Origin: Hydnum rufescens UP504
Taxonomy: Eukaryota > Basidiomycota > Agaricomycetes > Cantharellales > Hydnaceae
Reading direction: 5' to 3'
DNA length: 15,414 nucleotides
NCBI GenBank assembly: GCA_014904985.1
Contig: MU129212.1
Location: 1-15,414 of the forward strand
Shown here: positions 8,490-15,414 of the stretch, piece after piece
How positions within the stretch are numbered: the stretch's first letter is position 1
Layout of the letters: each line of letters begins with the position of its first letter
Program-made: the position numbers and the translations under genes
Notes under the pieces: model-generated
Seen by the model: only the letters and a program-made list of their open reading frames with translations
Databases searched by the model: none
Told to the model about the DNA's origin: nothing

Positions 8490-11096
8490 TATGCAGCATC
8501 CTGGCCCCGAAGACACCAGGGATTCCAGCACAGCTGGCGCTATGCTTTGCCAGGTGAAGATGCCAAACCCTCTAGCTTCCATTATGCCCAATACAGAGAT
8601 GCTGAAGAAGATCCGGAGCACTGTCCAGCGGGAATATTTCTCATACCAGCGCACCGCCTATTTCTACGTCTATAGTCTCACCCCGCTGAACCTTGCCGGC
8701 CTTACCCCACATCCCGGGACTCGCCCCATTTGCCAGGGACCCCTATGGATATCAGTGGGAGCATCTAGATGAATGGGGATGGCTTGGGAAGTTCAAGTGG
8801 ACTCTCTGAACGCAGCTCCTGCCAAAGGGTTACCCATTCCCACTACACCGTGCTTTCATCCCATTAGGTGTCAAAGAATTTGAATTTGACCCTTGTAGTG
8901 ACCTCCTGCAAGCAAGGGGCCCAATCAGAGCCTGAGGAGCCTCTCTATCCGGTACCTCCGGATGGCTCAAAATGCCAGGGCAGTCCTCTCCCATTGCCTG
9001 CAATGCATCAACCAAATGACTCAGACCCACCACATTATCCTTCCCTCTACCTACAACCAAGACTGGCACTATGGATCCATGTGGCGGTACCTATTACACC
9101 AAGGAGCCATCCCTGCACCTGCCTGGAAGACAGTGCATGTTGCACAAGAGCTCAGATGGTGGCTCCTGGATGGCTTAGGTTACATTCAAATGTCCTTCAG
9201 AGTCATCCTATATCTCTGGTGCTTCAAGGAAAGGCTTGACCCCCCGCGATTCCAAACCACCGTCAGCTTAGCTGGTCTTATCATCTCGAGCCAGGATCGC
9301 CGATCCCGTCTCATTGGTGAAGGGCTCGCGCAACTAGGCGTACCCATTTGGACTATGAGGATCGAGAATGAGAATCCCAAGATAGAGTTGTATCCCCGTG
9401 GTACCATGAGGATCTCAAATTTCTGGGCTGACGCTGAACAGAAGATCAAGGATAGGCACCCCTTTTGGAACCTGAGGGACCCTGACGCACAGGAAGCTAT
9501 CCAGGAGCAATTCGAGAGGGAACTGAAGGCTCAATATGATAGCCACCTGCTGAGCCCCCCCGAATCTGTCTGGATCACCGAGATAGGCCACCCCAAAGGC
9601 ACTAATCGTACGGGGCCTTACTACGTACATCACCCATCTTACTTCCAGAGACCACAAGGACCACAGGGTGAAAATTACCTTGAGGGCCTCATTCACTGGC
9701 TAACCCAAATTCAAGAAGGCAATTATCTACCAGTGCTGATGGAATTACAGGCCGTACTTGGGGAGGCTACACTACCCCTCACCAAAATTGTTCCACAAGG
9801 TCCCATTACACTGCCCCCCCCGCATTCCTCCACCAGAACTACCCGACATGTCGTGACTGGATGATACGACGTGGCCTCCAATGGCTTGAACCTGAACCCT
9901 TCCCGGAGCTGGTTGCAAAAAGGGCCCTGCTTGCTCGTCTGATTGACCCAGCAGTGCGGACTCATGGGGCCCCCCTGCGCTCCTGGAAAGATTGGACGAG
10001 ACAGACACCCTCTACCCCTCCATCCTGAGGTCCGCTAGGAGGCCCCATTCTAGCTCCCCAGAGGAACAGCACATCCACCCCCATCATGAAGCCCCTAAGT
10101 ACCCTGAGGAGGAATTAAGGCCCTATGAGGAGGAAGGTCAGTTTGCAGACCACAACTTCACTCTCCTGGAAGAGATATCCAGCACTCCAGACCCCTCAAT
10201 TGCAGAAACACCAGGCCTCTCCTCATCCTCGGACTCGATTGAGGTCTGGGAATGACCTGGGGCGTGAACAGACAGGTTCCCAGTGGAACTTTCTCCCTTT
10301 GTGTATCTTAACTCGCAAGAATGACTCAAAGATGAACTGATGGACTGATATGGATCGGGAGTAGCTGAATGGCACTATGAGGAACCCCGCCTGGTCCTCG
10401 TCTTCATAGATAAATACCGAGCCCGCCGGGCCCTGGAAAGTCAACACTGAGCCTCACAAAGCTACCCATCTGAGCCCTCAGCCAGGGCCCTTCCGTATTC
10501 AGAAGGCAGGTTCCAGAGTTGGGATACGTACATCCAAGCTAGGTATACTGAGGACATTGATGGTTGACACATTGCTCGAACCCAAAAGTATCCTGCCCCA
10601 GGGCTGGTCAAAGTGCAAGGAAGCTTCACACGCCCCCCTGAAACCATCTTCAAATCCACATCGCTCGAGTCCCTCTTCTTCCCAAAGGGTCCCCCCAAGG
10701 GACCCAACCCTGCACAAACCCTTATGTCTCGTTATCTCATCCTACCAGCCATGCTCACTGGATTACTCGAACAGAGGAGGGACCAACTATTAGGGATGAG
10801 CGCCTCACTGGCAGTCCAGCTGTGTGGGGCCACTGGAGAGCTACTGGCTGTTCTCACTAACCACCTCTCATATGAGGAGCCCCTACAATTCAATATACTG
10901 ATCCCGCTGCATGGCTTTCATCGAGATGCCTTAACCTGGGCCACGCGAAATTCCTGAAATCAACCCGACATCTATTGGAGCGCAGGGCACGTACAGTAGC
11001 GAACAATTCAGATGGAATCGCCTCTACAAGTGCTATGAAGTTATCCTCAATGATCTCAATCTGGATGATATTGGGGTGCTAGACTACAAATCTTAG
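8490..11096 (+). pseudogene. Third ORF of the element (env position), degenerate, unknown function
   Basis: Coding sense can be followed almost to the 3' LTR, with changes of frame. 8490-8700 is ambiguous (an ATG frame 8491-8772 and a frame starting near 8472 both look protein-like). 8702-8932 includes WEHLDEWGWLGKFKW. 8902-9861 is one open stretch of 320 codons containing LAQLGVPIWTMR. Sense then changes frame at an eight-C run (9814-9821) and a six-C run (9970-9975), continues to 10954 with an acidic EEEL/EEEGQ region, and ends in a final frame at TAG 11094-11096, 19 bp before the LTR. Clear in-frame stops (8807, 10253, 10265, 10322, 10346, 10448, 10565) are all TGA, as in gag and pol. It has the sense orientation. 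I see no signal peptide or clear membrane anchor, so calling it env is not justified. The GVPIW-R motif recalls multicopy uncharacterised agaricomycete proteins, but this is memory only. Confidence 0.65.
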
Positions 11097-11103
11097 GTCC
11101 CAC

Positions 11104-11115
11104 GCTGGGGGGCAC
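11104..11115 (+). promoter_or_regulatory. Candidate polypurine tract
   Basis: A run of six G (11107-11112) within GCTGGGGGGCAC lies directly before the 3' LTR, where plus-strand DNA synthesis is primed. It is shorter and less pure than typical polypurine tracts, and the last three bases are not all purine. The call rests mainly on position. Confidence 0.45.
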
Positions 11116-11683
11116 TGTAATATAGCTCTTTAGTATACAAAGTCCTTCTTTCCATTTTAGGACACTTATGTAATAGCGTGGTCCGCAATGATTGTAGTCA
11201 CAGATGTTACTGAATGGAGAGTAACTTCTTGCCCAGACCTCTATGCTCACGTGAGACCCATGAAACCTTCCCATCATGTCACTATCAATGTGACCCGCTA
11301 CTGATGCACCCCCCCTCTTTCTGTTCTAGCGGCCGCTCGGACAGCTGGCCTACTTGGCGAGTCTCATATTGACGTGACTCTGACTGTGAGTACAGCCCTT
11401 TAGCCTACTCACTGACTTCTATCCCTCCCCTTAGATAGTCGTTATGCCACTTGGCTAATGACTACTTACTTGCCTTCATCATCCTCCCTCTTCCCCCACA
11501 CTCTTTTCTCCCAGACTCGGAGCAAAGCAAGTGCCTAGCTCCATGTCTGGTTCCCCCGCTTGAGGCTAGTGCTGAGAGTGGTAGGAATTCTACTCTTCTC
11601 AATCCCTTTCTTCCCCCCATCGACTCCGCCTTGTCTAACAATGACTATCACATACGTTCGCAGTCAAACAATGTGCTATTACA
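11116..11683 (+). repeat. 3' long terminal repeat
   Basis: 568 bp, TG...CA, the same length as the 5' LTR and alignable without gaps. Its CpG losses are largely different from those of the 5' copy, so the two decayed independently after insertion. It should carry the polyadenylation region of the element transcript; no specific signal could be identified with confidence. Confidence 0.97.
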
Positions 11684-11688
11684 TGAAA
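11684..11688. repeat. Target site duplication, right copy (TGAAA)
   Basis: TGAAA directly follows the terminal CA of the 3' LTR and matches 91-95 exactly. The flanking sequence GGCTGTGATTT then continues the palindrome arm that was split by the insertion. Confidence 0.95.
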
Positions 11689-11851
11689 GGCTGTGATTTG
11701 GGCACACAGAATGCACCAACACACAGCCTGAGCAATGACACCTAGCCCCCAGGAGGAGCATATGAACCCAAACAGGAAGATTGAGGATAGTGATGTGACA
11801 TGAATCAGGTGGTGTATTCTCTTGAAGTAGGCTTGTTGGAGAGCTGAGATT

Positions 11852-11872
11852 TGGGCACAGATACTGTGCCCA
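11852..11872. repeat. Perfect 9-bp hairpin (left arm copy)
   Basis: TGGGCACAG, a 3-nt loop ATA, then CTGTGCCCA. The mirror copy lies at 13944-13964 with loop TAT. Weaker versions of the same hairpin, with G-T wobbles, occur at the matching place of the tandem units (GGGTGCATTCTGTGCGCCC near 14400). Confidence 0.85.
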
Positions 11873-12236
11873 CACTCAGCCTATCCAACAAAGCCAGGGC
11901 CCCAGTGGACCCAGCAACATCAACATTTGATGTTGGCTGTCTGTTGAAAGCTTGACTCAACACTGGCACTTGCCAAAATTAACAAAGCACCCATTACACT
12001 GTTCCAATATACCTGGATACCAGCTATTTTTCTGCCACTTATATTAGTAATTCCATTGTTATATTTCTTTGTTTCTCTTCATGTCCAATTGCCTACTATC
12101 TTGGTGTGCTCTGTATACCATATGTGTACACTATTAGCCTTCACACCTCAGGTCTGTTTGCAATGTCCTTTCCAATGGGTACAGTACATGTACTTGGCCA
12201 TTATGTACATTCCTGCCAGGGGGGCCAGGTGTCCTC

Positions 12237-12533
12237 ATGTCCCCATTGTCATCACTGCCCCCCCCTTCTTCATATTTCTTTTCTTCCTGCCCCCACCCTC
12301 CTCCTCCTGTTGATGATTTGAGGGACCTCACAGACACACAATTGAGTTTCCCCCCTGACCTAACAGGCATGGACAGTGTCCTACATGAGATATGTATATC
12401 AGCAGATGGGGGGCCCCTGGCAGTAGTGAAATCCTTTCAGACTCCACTGAGTGGTGAAGAAATGTATTTATTCATATTTTCTGAGGGACAATGGAGTGCA
12501 CTTGCCCTCCACTCTGGGAGAGAATCTGAATGA
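12237..12533 (+). other. Unidentified open frame in left arm, C-terminal half (99 codons)
   Basis: Encodes a Pro/Ser-rich start followed by VDDLRDLTDTQLSFPPDLTG and a segment ending HSGRESE. The last ~80 residues are identical to those of the longer frame on the opposite strand at 13865-13284. Single-base differences upstream put the N-terminal portion in another frame here (12056-12313 carries part of it). No conserved domain is recognised, and the frame may be chance in CpG-free repeat DNA. Confidence 0.25.
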
Positions 12534-12742
12534 TTAGACCTGAATCCTCAGGGATTGGGGGTGGATTTATTATGCCCACCAGAACCAGGTGTTATTTTCA
12601 TTCCACAAGAAATGCTGTATCAGGCTGTAGTGTCCAGGGTTACAATTTGGATATAGGGGTAGTATCCACTGTTAGTCATGTGGCCATGCATCCTGAACCA
12701 AATTTGAGACTTGTCACATGTCACACAATCCCCATGAACTGA
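12530..12742 (+). other. Second unidentified small open frame in left arm (70 aa)
   Basis: ATG 12530 overlaps the stop of the preceding frame (ATGA). The product begins MIRPESSGIGGGFIMPTR and contains NLDIGVVSTVSHVAMHPEP. The mirror copy at 13287-13081 (- strand) is the same except for its C-terminus, which ends two residues earlier because of a one-G deletion. Possibly the continuation of the preceding frame in a decayed gene. Function unknown. Confidence 0.25.
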
Positions 12743-12882
12743 CTTTCAGATGGGTGTGACACATGGGGAGGTCACTTGATATTAAAGCACATTTGGACCT
12801 GATTGCCTCTAAGCACTAGCAAATCCCCAATATGTCTTTCATGGAATTTCAGCATCCATATGGGGATCTTCCTTTTAGTCCT

Positions 12883-12934
12883 TAAAGCACTACCAAATCC
12901 CCAACCACTATTTCATTGTACAGCTGGAATACTG
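12883..12934. repeat. Asymmetric centre of the palindrome (52 bp)
   Basis: The inverted arms meet at AGTCCT (ending 12882) and AGGACT (starting 12935), leaving 52 unpaired bases. The first half, TAAAGCACTACCAAATCCCCAA, closely repeats left-arm sequence near 12810-12831 (TAAGCACTAGCAAATCCCCAA), and TTTCAT follows at a similar distance in both. The spacer therefore contains an older direct repeat of arm sequence about 72 bp apart. Confidence 0.85.
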
Positions 12935-13080
12935 AGGACTAAAAGGAAGATCCCCATATGGATGCTGGAAATTCCATGAAAGACATATTGGGGATTTGCT
13001 AGTGCTTAGAGGCAATCAGGTCCAAATGTGCTTTAATATCAAGTGACCTCCCCATGTGTCACACCCATCTGAAAGTCAGT

Positions 13081-13287
13081 TCATGGGATTGTGTGACATG
13101 TGACAAGTCTCAAATTTGGTTCAGGATGCATGGCCACATGACTAACAGTGGATACTACCCCTATATCCAAATTGTAACCCTGGACACTACAGCCTGATAC
13201 AGCATTTCTTGTGGAATGAAAATAACACCTGGTTCTGGTGGGCATAATAAATCCACCCCCAATCCCTGAGGATTCAGGTCTAATCAT
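13081..13287 (-). other. Unidentified small open frame in right arm (68 aa)
   Basis: Mirror copy of the frame at 12530-12742, starting at an ATG that overlaps the stop of the 193-codon frame. The product is identical except that it stops two residues earlier, because a run of four G in the left arm has three here. No domain is recognised. Confidence 0.25.
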
Positions 13288-13865
13288 TCAGATTCTCTCC
13301 CAGAGTGGAGGGCAAGTGCACTCCATTGTCCCTCAGAAAATATGAATAAATACATTTCTTCACCACTCAGTGGAGTCTGAAAGGATTTCACTACTGCCAG
13401 GGGCCCCCCATCTGCTGATATACATATCTCATGTAGGACACTGTCCATGCCTGTTAGGTCAGGGGGGAAACTCAATTGTGTGTCTGTGAGGTCCCTCAAA
13501 TCATCAACAGGAGGAGGAGGGTGGGGGCAGGAAGAAAAGAAATATGAAGAAGGGGGGGCCAGTGATGACAATGGGGACATGAGGACACCTGGCCCCCTGG
13601 CAGGAATGTACATAATGGCCAAGTACATGTACTGTACCCATTGGAAAGGACATTGCAAACAGACCTGAGGTGTAAAGGCTAATAGTGTACACATATGGTA
13701 TACAGAGCACACCAAGATAGTAGGCAAGTGGACATGAAGAGAAACAAAGAAATATAACAATGGAATTACCAATATAAGTGGCAGAAAAATAGCTGGTATC
13801 CAGGTATATTGGAACAGTGTATATGGGTGCTTTGTTAATTTCGGCAAGTGCCAGTGTTGAGTCAA
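13284..13865 (-). other. Unidentified 193-codon open frame in right arm
   Basis: Open on the - strand from 13865 (a TTG, not ATG) to the stop at 13284-13286. The first ~85 codons are strongly hydrophobic with two or three possible membrane stretches (IPAIFLPLILVIPLLYFFVS). A Pro/Ser-rich link follows, then a polar C-terminus containing VDDLRDLTDTQLSF and SGEEMYLFIF. The left-arm copy is frameshifted in the first half, so the full frame exists only here. Lack of an ATG, lack of any known domain and a location in repeat DNA argue against a working gene; it may be a relic of a coding sequence carried by the repeat. Confidence 0.3.
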
Positions 13866-13943
13866 GCTTTCAACAGACAGCCAACATCAAATGTGATGTT
13901 GCTGGGTCCCACTGGGGCCTGGCTTTGTTGGATAGGCTGAGTG

Positions 13944-13964
13944 TGGGCACAGTATCTGTGCCCA
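13944..13964. repeat. Perfect 9-bp hairpin (right arm copy)
   Basis: TGGGCACAG, loop TAT, CTGTGCCCA; the mirror of 11852-11872. It lies in a shortened, diverged tandem unit (about 13930-14025) that shares the order GGCTG-GTGTGGG-hairpin-CCCAAATC-CAG-CCAACA-CCTACTT with the units downstream. Confidence 0.85.
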
Positions 13965-14025
13965 AATCTCAGCTCTCCAACAAGCCTACTTCAAGAGAAT
14001 ACACCACCTGATTCATGTCACATCA

Positions 14026-15414
14026 CTATCCTCAATCTTCCTGTTTGGGTTCATATGCTCCTCCTGGGGGCTAGGTGTCGATTGCTCAGGCTGTGTGTGG
14101 GTGCATTCTGTGTGCCCAAATCACAGCCTTTCAACACACCTACTTTCAGTGTTTTCTGAGAACTTCTGGCCTCACAGTTCCTCATCTTCCCCTCATCTCC
14201 CACTCAACATCACCTGGGGGGGTCAAATCATGGCCGATTTTGGTGTTCTTGGGCTCCATTTATTTGTCTCATTCGTCCAAATCCGTCAAGCATATTTACA
14301 TGCGACGAACCGACCACTTTCCACTGCGCTATCCTCAATCTTCCATTTTGGGTTCATGTGCCCCCCCTGGGGCTAGGTGTTGTTGCTCAGGCTGTGTGTG
14401 GGTGCATTCTGTGCGCCCAAATCACAGCTTTTCAACACACCTACTTCCAGTGTATTCTGAGAACTTCTGGCCTCACAGTTCCTCATCTTCCCCTCATCTC
14501 CCACTCAACATCACCTGGGGGGGTCAAATCATGGCCGATTTTCGGCGTTCTTGGGTCAATCAATTTGTCTCATTCATCCGAATCCTGATCAAGCATATTT
14601 ACGCGACTGAACCGACCACTTTCCACTGTGCTATCCTCAATCTTCCATTTTGGGTTCATGTGCCCCCCCTGGGGGCTAGGTGTTGTTGCTCAGGCTGTGT
14701 GTGGGTGCATTCTGTGCCCAAATCACCCTTCCAACACACCTATCTCTAGTGTATTTCTGAGAACTTCGGCCCACAGTTCCTCATCTCCTCCTCATCTCCC
14801 ACTCAACATCACCGTGGGGGGTCAAATCATGGCCCAATTTCAACACTTGGAGCAATCAATTGCCTCCATTGCCGAACCCGGTTAGCATTAATACATGAGA
14901 ACCAACCACCCACGCGTATCCCTCAATCTTCTATTTTGGTCACTGGGTGCCCCCCCCTGGGACTATGTGTTTGCTCAGGGCGTTGTGGTGGGAATTCGTA
15001 CACCCCAAATCACATGCTTTTTCAACCCACCCACTCCAAGTGTATTATTTCCGGTCCTCCTCCGTCATCTCCCACTCAACATCACCTGGGGGTCAAATCG
15101 TCCACCCAATTTTTGACATTCTTGGGCCAATTCCATTTTTGACTCCATCGTTCTGAATCCATGTCAAAGCATGATATGCCGACGACCAATCACTTCCACT
15201 GCACTATCGCCGAATATTCTATTTTGGGTTCATGTGCCCCCCCTGGGGCAGGTTTTGGCTCAGGCTGTGTTAGGTAACAATTCGAACAACAACACAGCTT
15301 TCAACACCATTCCGCACTCCGAAGGTATTATGACCACTTTCCTGGCCCACAGAATCCTTCATCTTCCTCCTGTCACCAATGTTGGGTCAGTTCCTCTGCT
15401 GACTCAAAGCATTG
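14026..15414. repeat. Tandem array of ~300-bp units, running off the window
   Basis: Five units start at about 14026, 14329, 14631, 14917 and 15203 (anchor CTATCCTCAATCTT and variants), giving periods of 303, 302, 286 and about 286 bp; the last is cut by the window edge. Shared landmarks are TTTTGGGTTCATGTGCCCCC, GCTCAGGCTGTGTGTGGGTG, CCCAAATCACAG, CCCACTCAACATCACC and GGGGTCAAATCATGG. Units 2 and 3 are closest to each other, while units 4 and 5 are clearly more diverged and carry small deletions. The first ~200 bp of unit 1 belong to the palindrome arm. Open frames across the array change register between units and are not considered coding. Confidence 0.95.

Larger units (their letters stand above)
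96..11683 (+). mobile_element. Complete but inactivated Ty3/Gypsy LTR retrotransposon with chromodomain
   Basis: An 11,588-bp element bounded by two 568-bp LTRs starting TG and ending CA and flanked by a perfect 5-bp duplication. Internal order is gag (764-3664), pol with protease, reverse transcriptase, RNase H, integrase and chromodomain (3661-8364), and a third coding block (8490-11096). RT before integrase defines Ty3/Gypsy, and the C-terminal chromodomain places it with chromoviruses. At nearly 12 kb it is longer than typical fungal chromoviruses of about 5-8 kb, because of the long gag N-terminus and the extra 3' block. It is non-autonomous now: 22 in-frame TGA codons and several single-base frame changes break gag and pol. 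It sits in one arm of a pre-existing palindrome. Confidence 0.97.
11689..12882. repeat. Left palindrome arm, inner part
   Basis: Reverse complement of 12935-14128. Both segments are 1194 nt. I count 14 differences: 6 substitutions and 8 single-base indels, four extra and four missing in each direction, mostly in short homopolymer runs. That is about 98.8% identity. I found no CpG dinucleotide in the whole arm. The arm carries the damaged + strand copy of the open frames seen in the right arm, a perfect hairpin at 11852-11872 and the remains of one tandem unit. No recognised gene is present. Confidence 0.97.
12935..14223. repeat. Right palindrome arm (uninterrupted)
   Basis: Inverted copy of the left arm. 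12935-14128 pairs with 11689-12882 at about 98.8% identity, and 14129-14223 pairs with 1-95 without a difference. It has no retrotransposon, so it shows the pre-insertion state of the locus, with the single target TTTCA at 14129-14133. It contains only two CpG (13842 and 14079), both absent from the left arm. The pairing may extend past 14223, but the partner would lie outside the window. Confidence 0.97.

Noticed and set aside
8490..11096. Calling the third ORF an envelope gene
   Set aside because: Position fits, but there is no signal peptide, no fusion-like or clear transmembrane segment and no furin-like site. Only an unknown accessory ORF is supported.
96..11683. Classical repeat-induced point mutation of the CpA type
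   Set aside because: The LTR differences are in CpG context and the stops are TGA only. CpA-type RIP would make many TAA/TAG stops from CAA/CAG, and none is seen in frame.
14075..14749. 224-codon open frame across the tandem units
   Set aside because: Unit length is 302-303 bp and the frame reads successive units in different registers, so the similar DNA gives different proteins. It is a by-product of stop-poor repeats.

Overview
The window looks like repeat-dense nuclear DNA of a filamentous basidiomycete, most likely an agaricomycete. The basis is the type of the retroelement: a Ty3/Gypsy element with a chromodomain integrase, a Gag carrying a WDGNKDMAIDWLYECNDLV-type capsid segment, and CpG-directed decay as expected for methylated fungal transposons. 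The taxonomic call rests on remembered family features, not on a search. No intact host gene, tRNA, rRNA or CRISPR array was seen.

Layout. (1) 1-95 is the outer visible part of the left arm of a large palindrome. (2) 96-11683 is one complete LTR retrotransposon of 11,588 bp. It has 568-bp LTRs at 96-663 and 11116-11683 and a perfect 5-bp target duplication TGAAA (91-95 and 11684-11688). (3) 11689-12882 resumes the left palindrome arm, 12883-12934 is a 52-bp asymmetric centre, and 12935-14223 is the right arm, inverted and about 98.8% identical. The right arm keeps the unoccupied insertion site at 14129-14133. (4) The right arm runs into a tandem array of about 300-bp units (14026 to the window end) whose copies become more diverged to the right.

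Inside the retroelement the order is 5' LTR, gag (764-3664; long unrecognised N-terminal region, Gly/Pro collagen-like linker, capsid-like segment, CCHC zinc knuckle), pol (3661-8364; protease, reverse transcriptase, RNase H, DD35E integrase, chromodomain), then a third degenerate coding block of up to about 870 codons (8490-11096) in the position where env-like genes sit, ending 19 bp before the 3' LTR. Pol lies in the -1 frame relative to gag. The junction is a canonical slippery heptamer A AAT TTT directly followed by the gag TAA, with a 7-bp stem-loop 7 nt downstream, so either programmed -1 frameshifting or a lost T in a T run is possible.

The element is dead in a very specific way. In the gag and pol frames I count 22 in-frame stops, all TGA, and seven more in the third block, again all TGA. 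The two LTRs differ at 52 of 568 positions; all are transitions and 50 lie at CpG sites, with no indel. Both point to deamination of methylated CpG (CGA to TGA). The palindrome arms are already nearly CpG-free (0 CpG in 1194 nt of left arm, 2 in the right), so they look younger than the LTRs although they must be older. All counts were made by eye.
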